Below are positions 11,396 through 23,829 of a stretch of 64,000 nucleotides of DNA, in pieces; position 1 is the first letter of the stretch, and each line of letters begins with the position of its first letter. The position numbers and the translations under genes were made by a program. This DNA comes from Cavia porcellus (taxonomy: Eukaryota > Chordata > Mammalia > Rodentia > Caviidae): positions 41,286,501 to 41,350,500 of the forward strand of contig NW_026947493.1 of the NCBI RefSeq assembly GCF_034190915.1, written 5' to 3'. The notes beneath the pieces are model-generated. The model made no database searches. It saw nothing but the letters and a program-made list of their open reading frames with translations, and had not been told where the DNA came from.

Positions 11396-13967
11396 TGAAG
11401 ACTGCTGAGTTTTTTAGATTGATATTTCATGGTACCCAGATACAGCAATATAGTACTCATAAGGTCTAAACATCTTTTAGTTGACTTAGTTTAATAAGAT
11501 ATCTTACCCAAAGTAAATGTTTATATATTGCTTAGTTTTCTACACTCAACATTACCACTCTTCTTTGAACTTCTTGTAATGAACTCCTTATCCTCTTCTA
11601 GTTAGACTGGGCCCCCATGAAGCAAACTCGCTCACAGATCTTGCAGGACTGCTGCCATCTCAGGACTTGTGATTTGGAAAACAATCCTCTGGTGTAAGTA
11701 CTTTTTCTGCAGGACTTATTCAGTAGTCTCGCAGACTTGGTTTCCATTTGTTTACTCTCTGGTACCTTCATTCTGTACCTCAGGCTACTGGCAGGAATAA
11801 GCATCACTTAAAAAGTAATTTAGGAAATAAGTATACTTCCCCCAGGGTTCAAATAAAAGAAAAAGTTGTAGTAAATAGCTAATGTAAGCAAAAGGTGCCT
11901 TGGGGGAACCCTAAGACACACTTCTTTCAAACTAGCAATAACTTCTGGTGCTATTGGTCCTGAGGCAGCAGCCGTCAACATTGTTTAAAAATGCTCCCTT
12001 ATGGTGTTCTCATTAATTAACTGCACTGTTTGTTGATTCTAGATTGATTCAGTTTGCTCTCCAGAGAGTGTTTGTGGAAAGTCACTAATGCCTTGATGTA
12101 GAATTGCTTCTTTAGGCTCTAAATTCCCAGGATGATGGTTTACTGGGACATATAGAAGATGAAGTGAAAAAGAGAATTTGTTAGATAAAAATGATAATCA
12201 AAATATTTTAAATTCAGATGTAATTTTTGAAGATTTTCCCCACAGAGCTAAAAGAAATTACCTGAAGCAAATTTGACTGACAGGCAGGATTAACAAACAC
12301 AACAAGACAAATGGCATGCAAAGCAGATAGGGAAGTATTTGTTGCTAATTGCTTGAGAAAGCATTTTAATTAAGTTGTTTGCCAATTAATGCCTTATTTT
12401 TAACATTCCATAAATATTTAAACATGTTTCATAAATTTTTCTTCTTATGGAAACATTTACAAATGCTACTGTGGAGTTTCTTTGGGAACCTCATAAGAGA
12501 AAACTTGTACAATTTAGAAGTTTCTGCTTCCTATTTTCATACGAAAATTTCCTTTTTCCCCCACCTTGGAAACTATCATAATTTAAAATGTCCAATCTAC
12601 ATAAACATATTTTCCATATTATCCTAAGAAAAGTGAATAAATATAGGCTGCATATTGTTTTGGTCCTTTCATGAAAATTGAAAATAATCTGAGGCAGAAA
12701 AAAATTACAGTATGTTTAACTTAGTCTTATAGTCAAATACAAGAATATGATTTCAGGTAATTTCTTAATTTCAACAAATAGCACTTAGTAGTAATTCATT
12801 CATTATCAATGTAAATCCTCTAACATACTGCCTACCCAACTAAAATGAAAGGATCCACAAGCGAAACAGATTGGTATTTTCACCATACCAAGTTTGGGTT
12901 TAATTTGTAACACAGCAATCATGAACTCTGCCAAAAATATAAAACAGCCCCTCTTTTTCATGTTTACTCTAACTGCAGCAACAGATTCCCTTTAAATGGT
13001 TTTCATGAAACTAAGGAATGAGAATATGATTAGATTTTTGGCCAGAACACTCCTTTGTGAGCACATGGCATTTTCTTATCCACTGACCATATTACCAGCA
13101 TCAAAGACCTACTTACCTAGAATGTGAACTATCAGCATGAATTACTAACCATAATGTATTAGGCAGTGCAAAGGAAGTATCTCCTACACTGCTATCATCG
13201 ATCTCATGAAAATGAAGGTGAGGAAAAGAAATTTCAAGGGAGTTTTTTCTAACAATGAAATGTTTGATCCTTGGGGGTATGTGAGAGTGAAGAGGGCTGA
13301 ATGAGAGGAGTGCGTGGCAAGCACTATAAATACCCTCAAGAAATCAGTATTTGTTCAGGCTTAGAAAAAATTGTGCACCACCAGGAGGCTCACAACTAGG
13401 GTCTCAAGGCCAATGAACCCCATTAACAGGTGATTGTCCCAGTGTGGAGAAAGCCAAATTGTATACATTTCAAAAAGTAGAGATGACTATGGGACTGTAG
13501 AAATTTAGCCATGTAAGTAAATGGTGGTATTGGTTCAGATAGCTGTGTGACCATGGAAGGTTTTTCTGTTATTGTTCCTATGTAGTTGAAAATTAAAAGA
13601 AAATTGTGAGGTCAATTTCATAGAGGTTATCATTTTGCATTTATCAATTAAAATCTACCAGTTGTGTTTTGGGGTTTGATGTGGAAGTGATTATATACTA
13701 GGAGAAGTAAAGGAGTTATAGGGTCATTTTACCACAGTGAAAGTCCTCCCAAAATTTCTGTTTTTTTGGATTATAATATGGCTGTTAATGCATTTTACAC
13801 TCATCTGAAACCAGACAAATAGTATCTCCTACCTTTAGTCTGTTCAGTTTTTAAATTATAAATACTTCAGTTATTTTAGGATTATGGTTGAACTAAAGTT
13901 TAATTAGCAAATTTTCTTGAAACTGGGAAAAAGACAAGAAATAAAGAATTAGAAAAGTCTTACATGA
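11396..13967. other. Mostly unique sequence, no proven gene
   Basis: This is repeat-poor DNA. A 92-nt segment at 11602-11693 has splice-site-like borders (ctcttctag before it, gtaagtac after it) and an open frame, but nothing links it to a transcript. Stretches at 12000-12430 and 12950-13250 contain clustered TAAT/ATTA-type motifs of the sort found in conserved non-coding elements. This is suggestive only. Confidence 0.4.
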
Positions 13968-14383
13968 TTAATTTTGTGTCAACTGGCACAGTGTTTTCAG
14001 ATATCTAGAGAAACACTACTTTTAGGTATGTTGACAAGGTTGTTTTTAAAGAGATTAACATTTGAAACAGTGGACTCAATAAAACATAACTCATCTCTGG
14101 ATGCAGCTGGGCATCATTAAATTTTCTAGAGATAGAACTTCTATCTTTGGTCCTTGCAGCACTCCTGGTTTTCAGACCTTCAGACCTAGATGAAATCCTA
14201 TACCACTGGCTCTAAGGCTTTTGAACCATATCATCATTTTATGCAGATAGATCGTGGGACTTTTCTGCTTTCATTATATCTATCTACCATATCTATCTAG
14301 ACATTATATCTATCTACCATATCATCTGTCTATCTACCTATATCTACTACTGGTTCTGTTTCTCTGGAGAACATTGACCAACT
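13968..14383 (+). mobile_element. MLT2-type ERVL LTR with internal TATC repeat
   Basis: It opens with 'gattaattttgtgtcaactg' and contains 'agattaacatttgaaacagt', 'ggactcaataaa' and 'ctgggcatcattaaat'. It ends with 'ggttctgtttctctggagaa'. That order fits MLT2-class LTRs as I remember them. The position of the usual polyadenylation and CT-rich stretch is now a (TATC)n-like array. There is no internal ERVL sequence. Confidence 0.7.
14268..14343. repeat. Imperfect (TATC)n tetranucleotide repeat
   Basis: Runs of tatctatctacca and related tetramers lie inside the LTR. Confidence 0.85.
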
Positions 14384-15321
14384 CAACTCATAATAAATAA
14401 TGTTTTTTTCGCGTTTACAAGATGAATGAAGGAAACATGTTAAAATTATTTGAGTCACATTTCTTTTGTTGGCTACGAAGAACTCACTCACACTGGACTT
14501 GCCTTCCTGCTGTAGATACTGAAAACTTGGACAAACATATATGTAACTGGTTTCAGATACTCGCACTGTACAGGTCTATGATTCCTTAGAATGGTTGCCT
14601 TGGCTTTCTGCCTTGAGAAAGTTTCCTAACCAATATGTAGGGCAGGAGCATCACTAAACACTGAGTGAGGGAGTCAGAGCCTGGAGCTGGGAAGCTCAGG
14701 TGAGTGAAATCTGTGTGGCAGTAAACCAGAGGTAGGAAGAGTGACAAACAATTCCAGAGACTCCTGGTGTCCTGGAATGGATATTGAACAGTGATCTGGG
14801 CAAATATAAGGTGAACTCAGCTAATTTGACTAGTGATGATAGATATTGTGAGGAGAATGTTTCCAAGGGCTCTCACACGGCACAAAAAGCTGCAGTAGAA
14901 AAGAGCTGTGGATGGAGAATCAGGCCTCAATAGGAGGTGCAGAGATCCAGGACAGACTATAGCTCAGTAAAGCAATCCGTTCATAATATGTACAATTCAA
15001 GTAATTTTATTTTCCTTTGTGATAAGCTAATAGAAAATGAAGATTTGGAAATTTCCATTGTGATGTCCCCCCTTAATTCTAATTATTTAGATTTGTTTTA
15101 TTTTCCAAATATATGGATTTGGGGAATATATGTTCATTACTGATATTATTATAATGCAATACATGTATGATGATCAAGCCAATGTAAGGAGCATTTCTGT
15201 ACACATAAATATTATAATGTCTGTTTATCGGGATCCATCAAACTGTTCTACTTGCTTGGAATGTATAATTAATTGTTGTAGAGTGTGTTTGCCCTACAGA
15301 ACCATACAGCATCACAACTAC
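14384..15321. other. Unclassified intergenic sequence
   Basis: No gene or repeat family is recognised. The frames present are short and lack domain features. Confidence 0.45.
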
Positions 15322-15728
15322 TATCTACTGTGTCAGTTTTCTGTCATAGTGAGAAAACACCAGAGATAAATAACTAATAAGAAGAGGCTTATTTTGGCTC
15401 ACATTATCAGAAGTTTAAATCCATGGGTAGTCGGTCCTGTTTAATCTAGGGTTGGCCCTGTTGTTTTGGGCCTGCAGAGCCACAAGACATCATGGTAGGA
15501 ATGTGTGTAGCACACACATTTATCTGGTAATTCCCAGGAAGTAAAGAGAGGGATAAGAAATCACAGAGGTCCCAGTATCCCCTTAAAGGAGAGTGACCGA
15601 GCTTCCTTCACATATACCCTACATTTTAAGGTTCTGCCACCTCCCAGTAGTGTCACTGCCTGGTGACCAAGCCTTTAATGCACCAGTCTTTAGGGTTCAC
15701 TTCTGATCCAAACTGCAGACCTCCCAGT
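15322..15728 (-). mobile_element. MaLR-like solo LTR
   Basis: On the + strand it begins 'tactgtgtcagttttctgtc' and continues with 'gaggcttattttggctcaca', 'ggtcctgtttaatctagggt', 'agacatcatggtaggaatgt' and 'ggttctgccacctcccagta'. It ends near 'gatccaaactgcag'. This is the reverse orientation of the family seen at 9596 and 58757. There is no internal retroviral DNA. Confidence 0.65.
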
Positions 15729-15769
15729 GTATTTTGATATTCCTTATCTACTTTCTCACACTTGTCTTT

Positions 15770-16245
15770 CTTCTCATCTTCATTTCAGTTTCTAGTGATT
15801 TCTTTTGTAGTTTGTGCTTCTACATAATCATTTTTAATTTCCACAAGTGATAAGGAACATGTAGTACTTCTATACTTATCTTATTGGAGTTGGACATAAT
15901 TCCCTCCAACTTCATCCATGCTGTGGCAAACTACAGGACCTTATCTTGTTTATAGATGATTAATATTCCATCATATAGACATATACACACTTTTAAAAAC
16001 TTGACCATCCATCAGTGGACACCTTGGTTGATTCCATATACTGGCTATTGTGAATAGTGCAGCAATAAACATGTGCATCTTTTTGGTATTGCTAATTTCA
16101 TTTTCCTTAGGTATATACACAGCAGTGGGGTTGCTGGATTGTTCATATGGTATATATCTATTTTTTTCAGGTTTTTTCCTAGGTACCTCCAGACTTTTTT
16201 CTTTAACTTACATCTACACCAATAATATACAAGAGTTCTTCTTTT
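15770..16245 (-). mobile_element. Old L1 3' end (ORF2 C-terminal region)
   Basis: 'tccatgctgtggcaaactac', 'ccatcagtggacaccttggt', 'tggctattgtgaatagtgca' and 'gcaataaacatgtgcatctt' are hallmark antisense sequence of the L1 ORF2 C-terminus. The copy is decayed and 5'-truncated. Confidence 0.8.
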
Positions 16246-16269
16246 GGCCTGATCAGGACTTTGAACTTA

Positions 16270-16800
16270 AGGACATTGAAAATGTTCAGAAGTAGACTAA
16301 AAAAGTCAAAGACTGTCTGACCTTCTTTTGCTATATTTTCAAAGATAGTCTTTTAAGTCAGAATGTCTCTTCCCCTTGAGGGGTAATAGAAATTAAATTC
16401 CCTATTCCCCTAAGTAAACTGTGAAGCCTAAAAGTATCACTATACCCTCCCCCTACTTTTTTAAGAGTTATAAGGAAGAAATTCCAGTTCATCTTGTCTT
16501 GTCTGATAGTAACTTATTCTAAAGGGAGCAAGGAATGCTGCACAGAAAAGACAAGAAAATCTAAATACATAGGCTTGCTGGGTTTCCCTTACAGTTGGCT
16601 GGCTTTAGATCATTCCTTTTTTCTGATTACACTTCAATTTGGCTACTCACTCAATAAATCTCATCATAAAAACAGAATTTTTCCTGGGCCTTTGGATTAT
16701 TGTTCTCAAGCCTACTAAGTCATGTAAGAAACTTTGATTAAATAAATTTATTATACTTTTCTTTTGTCGACCTGTCATTATTATACTGCTAGGAGTGCTA
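16270..16800 (+). mobile_element. Possible retroviral LTR
   Basis: The segment has LTR-like organisation: 'tccctattcccctaagtaaactgtgaagcc' type text, an AATAAA signal in 'cactcaataaatctcatc' (about 16647), a second AATAAA near 16740, and a T-rich end before 'gtcgacctgtcatt'. I found no duplicated flank and no partner LTR, so this is a tentative call. Confidence 0.35.
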
Positions 16801-17739
16801 TGCTTGACACTTATGCTGGTTGAGGAAAGTACTATACCATTCTGCCCCTAAATTCTGCCTCATTTCTTACCCTATGTTAAACTCTGTAAGTTCTTATCAG
16901 CTTTTCAGCTTTCTTTTGTGCAATATTTGCATGATGTATTTATTTGATACTTTAATATACAATAGTCCATGTATTGATTTACACTTTCCTGCATACTGTA
17001 ACAATTTACAGCTAGATTTGGGTTTATATTTTATGTTTCTGTGTTGATGACTTTAATGGTTTTACTCACACTTATTTCTTTCCTGTTAACTATATTTTTT
17101 CTTTGTATTCTTTTACCTGTGCTTTTATTTGTCTTTAAAATTATTATCCCATATCCATGTTGTGAACTGTTTCAGCTTTGGTTTGATCCGCACAGTTTTG
17201 CACACATGTCTACCCTATCTTCTAAAGTAACCAGCTTTCTGTTTCCCATTTCCAGTGGTTTTCTTCCAGCCATGTGGTTCCTGACTGCAGAAAACTCTGC
17301 TACTCTCCAGGCTTCAGTGAGGCAGATGACTCCTCAGTTATGCTGTGGCTTTAAAAACTGAAATTTCCAAACCTCAGAGTAAGATCCTCTTTATTGACCA
17401 TTTTGTTAGTGAGATGGAGAATGCAAATAAAATCACACATTTTACCTTTAATGCCTCACCCCACACCAGTCCATCCGTCCAAAAGCACTGGTGGTTTCTT
17501 TGTGCAGTTTCTCATGACCTGAAGTTTCCTAATAGCATCGCTATCATGCTGTCATGCATACCATGTTTTGGGCCCTATTTTTCCTACATACTGGTAGTTA
17601 GATCTGAAGCTGGATCAGGCTTCAGAGACCCCTATGACCTTCAGTATCAGTTCCTATTGCTTTGACTTTGAATTTCTTATGCTTCTTACCACAAGAGTAT
17701 TTTCTTGCTGTTTTGATCAGTTAAGTTTTTGTGTGTGTT
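16801..17739. other. Unclassified sequence before the long L1
   Basis: Two 106-codon + strand frames (17041-17361, 17345-17665) show no family resemblance and look like chance frames. Confidence 0.4.
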
Positions 17740-18094
17740 TTTCTAAATTTTATTTAAAGAAAGAAAGAAAATTTTAAAAACAAAAGAGAAAAATGTAGAC
17801 TATAGAGTGCAAAAAATTAACATCGTAAAATTGCTACTTGATAGATTACATATTGTATCTTAACAATAGTTATTAAAGTTACAAAATCAAACCATAAAAA
17901 ATGGCTAGGCACTCAAACATTGACAGTGGAATCTCTTCTGTTGAATGATCTAATAGAAATTTAGTAATATGGTCATCTATCTAACATACTATACATATCG
18001 TTATATCCTTTAGAGCACTTTCCTTCTCTTTCACTTTTACAATATCCGTTACACTTTTTGGATCCCATTATTCTGTCAGTTATTATTATTTTTA

Positions 18095-21000
18095 TGCTAT
18101 AGAGACAGTGTAATATTTACTAATGTGAGCTTTGTTTATTTCACTAATTAGGATATTCTCAGGTTGCCTCCATTTTCCTATAAAGGCCTCAAGATCATCC
18201 TTTTTTATAGCCAAATAGTATTCCATTGTATAAAAATACCACATTTTTTTTTCATCCACTCTGCAGTTGATGGGCATTTGGTTATTTCCAAGATTTAGCT
18301 ATCACAAATTGCGCTTCGATGAATATGGGTGCATATATATCCTTGTGACATGATCTTTTCAATTTTTCTGGGAAAATATCCGGGAGGGAAATAGCTAGAT
18401 TGAAGGGAACTTCCAATCCTAGTCTTCTGAGAATTTTCCATTCTGATTTCCATAGTGGTTGTGCCAGTCTGCAGTCCCACCAACAGTGGAGCAGTATTCC
18501 CTGCATCCTTACCAACATTTGTCATCAGTTGATTTCTGGATGGCAGCCATTCTTTCTGGAAGATGAAATCTCAATGCTGTTTTAATTTGCATTTCTCAAA
18601 TGACCAGTAATGGTGAGCATTTCTTCATATATTTAATTTCCACTTATTTATCTTCATCTGAGAACTGTGTGTTCCTCTGATGCCCATTTGTGGAGGGGGT
18701 CTTTGGAGAGCTTGATGTCAGTTCGTTATATGTTCTGGATAAGTCCTTTATCAGAGGAATGGTTGGCTAAAATTCTTTCCCATCCTGTGAGTTCTTTCAC
18801 TTTGTTAGTGTTTTCTTTTGAAGTACAAAAACTTTTTAATAATATGAGATCCCAGTTGTTGATACTTTGAAGTACTTCCTGTGCAGTTTATGTTTTATTC
18901 ATGAATTCTCTCCCTACCCCTATGTCTCCAAGATTTTTACCTACCTTGTCCTCCAGTAGATATAGTGTTTCTGTTTTAATATTTAGATCTTGATCCATTT
19001 TGACTTTAGTTTAGTGTATGGTGATAGGCATGGGTCTATTGTTAGTCTTCAGCATGTGGAAAACCAATTTTTCCAACACCACTTATTAAAGAGGGTATCT
19101 TTTTTCCAGTGAACTTGTTTAGCCCCTTTATCAAATATAAGGTGACTGAGTATCTTTGTAGTTGTGTTTGCATCTTCTAATTTTTCCATTGATACTCAGG
19201 TCTATTTCTTTGCCACTACCATGCTGATTTTATCAATTTGTAGTATAGTTTCAATTGAGATGCCTCTTGTCTTGCCTTTGTTGCACAGAATCACCTTTGC
19301 TGTTCTAGTTTTTTCTGTTTCCAGATGAATTTTAGGAATATTTTCTCTAGATCTTTAAGATATGTTAATGGTATTTTGATGGGGATTGCATTGAATCTGT
19401 TTAACAATTTTGGGAGTATGGCCATTTTCACAATGTTGGTTCTTCCTAATCAAAAGCAAGGAATATCCTTCCATTTTCTAATATCCTCTTCAATCTACCT
19501 TTTTAGAGTAGTATAATTTTCAACATATAGGTCTTTTACATTTTTGGTTACATTTTGGTTAGGTTGATTCCTAGGTATTTCATTTTTTGGATGCTATTGA
19601 GAAAGGTGAAATTTCCATAATTTCTCTCTCAGTGAGTTTTTTGTTTGTGTACAGATATGCTATTGATTTTTGAGTGTTGACTTTGTATCCAGCTATGCTG
19701 CTGAATTTGTTTATTACCTCTAGCAGTTTTTTAATGGAGTTTTGGGATCTTCTTATGTAGAGTATCGTGTCATCTGTAAATAATTATAATTTTACTTCTT
19801 CATTTCCTATTTGTATTCCTTTTATTTCTCCCTCTTGTCTGATTGCTCTTGCTAATATTTCCAGAACTATATTGAATAGTAGTGGTGATAGTGGACATCC
19901 TTGTCTTGTTCCTGATTTTAGAATGAAGGCTTTCAGTTTTTGTCCATTTAGTATAATGTTAGCTGTTGGTGTGTCATAGATGGCCTTTATGAGGTTGAGG
20001 CACATACCATCTATTCCAAGTTTCTATAGGGTTTTTATCATGAAAAGGTGTTAGAGTTTATCAAAAGCTCTTTCTGCATCTATTGAGATGATCATGTGAC
20101 TCTTATTTTTGGCTCTGTTGATGTGGTGTATTACGTTCATTGATTTGTGTATATTGAACCATCCCTGCATTCCTGGAATAAATCTCACTTGGCCGTGGTG
20201 TATAATCTTCTTGATGATTTGCTGCATTCTATTTGCCAATATTTTATTGAGAATCTTTGCATGAATGTTCATTAGTGAGACAGGTCTATAGTTCTCCTTT
20301 TTGGTTGGGTCTTTCTCTGGTTTTGGTATCAGAGTGATACTTGCCTCCAAGAATGAGTTAGGAAGGACTGCTTCTCTTTCAATTTCATTGAAAAGGTTAT
20401 GGAGTATTGGCATTAAATCATCTCTAATTTTCTTATAGAATTCAGCCATGAATCCATCAGGACCTGGGCTTTTCTTTGTTGGTAAATTTTTAATCACATT
20501 TTCAATTTCAGTAGTTGATATTGGGTTATTCAAAATTGCTGTATCTTCTTGACTGAGCTTTGGTAGTTCATATGTTCCTAAGAAATCTGTCCATTTCCTC
20601 TGTGTTTTCTATCCTATGTAAGTAGAGATTTTCAAAGTAGACATTCATGATTTTTTGAATTTCCATGGGATCTATAGTAATTTCCTTCTTTTCAGTCCTT
20701 ATTGTGTGGATTTGAGTTTTTCTTTCTTTCTCTTGATAAGGTTGGATAGGGGTTTATCAATTTTGTTTATTCTCTCAAAAAAACAGCTTTTTATTAATTT
20801 TTTCTTTGCATTGCTTTTTTAGTTTCAATTGCATTAATTTCTGCTGTAATCTTTACAATTTCTTCTCTTCTGTGAGCTTTGGGTTTGATTTGCTCTTCCT
20901 TTTCTAGAAGCGCATTAGGTTATTTATTTGTGTTTGTTCCATATTTATTCTTGAGGTGACTGTTTATTGCTGTGTATTTCCCTCTTAGGATGGCTTTGTG

Positions 21001-21520
21001 TCCCATAGGTTATAGTATGTTGTATCTGCATTTTCATTGTATTGTATGTATTGTTTTATTTCTTCTTTACCCACTGCTTATTCAGAAGGTTGTTATTTAA
21101 TTTCCATATATTTGTGCAGGTTTTGCAGGTTTCTTGCCATTGATTTCCAATTTTAGTGCACTGTGATCAGATATTATGCATGGGATCATTTTGCTCCTTT
21201 TGCATTTAGTTAAGAATGCTTTATGGGTTAGTATATGGTCTATTTTGGAGAATGTCCCACATGCAGCTGAGAAGAATATATATTCTGATGAGGATGGGTG
21301 GAACACTCTGTAAACATCCACTAAGTCCATTCACTCTCAGGTATATTCAGTTCTATTATTTCTTTGCTGACTTTTTATCTAGTTGATCTATCTCTTTGTG
21401 ACATTAAAGTATTAAAGTCCTCTATTACAATTGTGTTCTTGTGCATTTGGTTTTTCATGCCCATTAGTATTTGTCTTATAGTTGGGTGCTCCTGTATTTG
21501 GTGCATATATATATATATAC

Positions 21521-21573
<53 letters not shown>

Positions 21574-21861
21574 GTTCTTCCTCTTCCACTTACAAGTATG
21601 TAATGGCCTTCTTTATGTTGTTTAATCCTTTTAGGTTTGAAGTTCACTTTGTCCGCAACAAAATAGCTACCCCTGCTTTTCCTGGGTTCCTGTTGAATGG
21701 AACACTGTTTTCCATCCTTTGAGTTTTAATCTGTGAGTTTCTTTTTGAGTCAGATGTGTTTCTTGTATATAGCATATTGTGGGATCCTGTTTCTTGATCG
21801 ATTCTGTCAACCAGTTTCTTTTGATAGGTGAATTGAACCCATTTACATTTATGGATATCAC
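18095..21861 (-). pseudogene. L1 ORF2 (endonuclease/reverse transcriptase), broken
   Basis: Successive minus-strand frames spell ORF2. The N-terminal endonuclease begins with the INVNGFNSPIKR-type stretch and has QETHL at 21667-21861. A later endonuclease segment with KIDHILTHK and SDHSALKLEI lies at 21097-21330. The reverse-transcriptase segment has KKSPGPDG and DAERAFD (20051-20533), then [15 protein letters not shown] (19784-20005), then an FTDD box (19769-19780) preceded by an in-frame stop. The cysteine-rich C-terminal part ends in WYFYTMEYYLAIK (18092-18277). An intact ORF2p is about 1,275 residues. This copy is split into at least six pieces. Confidence 0.92.
21505..21566. repeat. (AT)n microsatellite inside L1 ORF2
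   Basis: An almost pure AT dinucleotide run, with one short interruption (catatgt), lies in the endonuclease coding region. It creates the spurious YIYIYI frames on both strands. Confidence 0.95.
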
Positions 21862-21899
21862 TGATTAGTACTGGCTTGACTTTGCTGTGTTGTGTTCCT

Positions 21900-22940
21900 A
21901 TTGTTGGCTTCCTGCTTTTTCCCCCTTGTTAATTTCTTGTCCAGCCTGATATTTCTTTCTGTTGTTGTTCTGAAGATTGTGGTCATTTTTGTCTTTATCT
22001 CACATGTCTTTTAGTACCCTTTTTAGGGTTGGTTTCATGAACATGAATTCCTTCAATTGTTCTTTGTCATGGAAGTATCTTGTTTGTCCATTAAATTTGA
22101 AAGGCAGTTTTCTGGGTACATCAGTCTGGGTTGAAAGTTGTTTTCTTTTGGGCTTGAAATGCTTTACTCCAAGCTCGTCTTAATTTGAAGGTTTGTGCCA
22201 AAAAGTCTGCCATGATTCTAGTAGGCTTTCCTTGATAGGTGAGTTGTGTCTTTTCTCTAATGGCTTTTAGTATTCTGTTTTTATGCTGTTTGTCTGGGAT
22301 CTTAATTATTATATGTCTGGGTGTAGATTTATGTTGGTTGTGACTGTTTTGCATTCTTTCTGCCTCTCTTATTTGTATATCATATTTTTCCCTATGTGAG
22401 GGAAATTTTCTGCTATTATTTCTATGAATAATTTAGTTATGTCATTTACATTGACTCCTTGCATCTTCACTGATGCCCATTAGTCTTATGTTGTTTCTCT
22501 TATTGTTTTGAAGCTGCTGGATTGTTATTCATGCTGCATTGTTGTCTTTATAATTTCTACCCTTTCATGATCACTATCTGCGATTCTGTCTTCAAGGTCT
22601 GAAATTCTATCCTCAGCTTCATTTAAATAGTTTTGACAGCTTACAATAGAATTTTTTGTTTCTTGGATATCTCTTTGCATTTGTTTCATGGATTCTGTTT
22701 GTTTTCCGCATATGTATTTCTTCTCTAGCTATGTTGAGCCACTTATTTACTAAGGTTGTTATTTCTGTCTTTACATAAGACATAATTTCTAGTTTGATTC
22801 CTCTATAGCCTCTTGGATTTGTTTCATTACTTCATTTGCTATCTTTTCAGATATTTCTGGTGTATGACTTTTAAAGTCCTCTATTTCAGTGTCACCTGTA
22901 CTTGCTCCTGATGGACTAGATGTTTGAGATTGCATTTTGC
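21900..22940 (-). pseudogene. L1 ORF1 (RNA-binding protein), broken
   Basis: The minus-strand frame at 22121-22354 contains RHIIIKIP, then NRILKAIREK, TYQGKP and RIMADF. These match the RRM/C-terminal-domain region of L1 ORF1p, the nucleic-acid chaperone of the L1 particle. Upstream coiled-coil-coding sequence is visible in degraded form to about 22940. There are many stops. Confidence 0.85.
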
Positions 22941-23688
22941 CTTTTTGTTTTGTCAGTTTCACCTTTTAGGTAAATATTTTGTTTTTCAACCCCAAAAGTC
23001 TCAACTGTCTGTAGTGTGAATTTTAGGGTCCTACTGTGTGGTTGATGTTTGACCAATTTCTGGGTACCACAATGAAGAGGAAAGTCAGTCACTTGAATCC
23101 CTCCTATGGGGCCTGTTGGATGAGTCCTATATTCTTCCTAGGCTGGCTAGCCTAGGAGTCTTGATGTAAGTCAACCCTTAGTTCCTGCTGTTACTATGTC
23201 TTCAGGTTGTTCCAGGCTACCAGATCTCCCTGTCTATAGTGTTCATGTCAGCTGAGGCCCTACTGTGTCACTGCGGGTCTCATGAGCTCTTTTAATTTTC
23301 TCCAGTTAGCGGAGGCCTTATTGGTGCACCTGTCAACCTGTCTGATGTTCTCTGTATGAAGGAGGGGATTATCCACTCTCATGCCACGTTCATCAAGGCC
23401 TAACAGTTGGCTGGAGTTTCCTTCTGCTCCTATTTACCCACCGCAGACCTTTATTTTAGGGCAAACTCACCTCATTGACTCGACTCTGCTGAGGTCTTTT
23501 GTTTGGGTGAGCGGTTCCTGAGTCTCCCATCCAGTCAGCACAGTAATTTCCTGTAGTTCAAGGTTCTGGGAGAGGGATTGGATCTAATGATCAAATGCAG
23601 CACTAGGTCCAGGAGATGGGTGGGTTCCCCAAGGGGTAGAGCCAGCAGCAGCAGTCTGAGGCCTGTTTTCTGTTTTATTTTCTGTTCC

Positions 23689-23829
23689 TTTTGAGCCAGA
23701 AGTCTGCCATGCAGTTTCAGGCTGGTCTTGAGTTCACTTTCTAGCTCAAGCTGGTCTTGAATTTGCAGTGATTCCCTTGCCTCAGCCTCCTAAGTGCTGG
23801 GATTATAGGTGTGCACCCACACCTGGCTT
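23689..23829 (-). mobile_element. B1 (7SL-derived) SINE with internal duplication
   Basis: Antisense landmarks are 'ggctggtcttgagttcac', 'caagctggtcttgaatttgc', 'cctcagcctcctaagtgctg' and 'ggattataggtgtgcaccca'. The ggctggtcttga segment occurs twice about 30 bp apart, which is the internal duplication known from rodent B1. The copy is diverged. It lies directly at the 5' end of the long L1. Confidence 0.88.

Larger units (their letters stand above)
17740..23688 (-). mobile_element. Near full-length, inactivated L1 LINE
   Basis: About 5.9 kb with every L1 section in order on the minus strand: 5' UTR (about 22945-23688), ORF1 region (about 21900-22940), ORF2 (about 18095-21861) and an A-rich 3' UTR (17740-18090). 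Both reading frames carry stops and frameshifts. A B1 SINE abuts the 5' end, and an AT microsatellite has expanded in the endonuclease region. L1 elements copy themselves by target-primed reverse transcription. This copy cannot do so, but its family is the likely source of activity for the SINEs and processed pseudogenes nearby. Confidence 0.93.

Noticed and set aside
21364..21647. YIYIYI frames on both strands
   Set aside because: They are translation of the AT microsatellite inside L1 ORF2.
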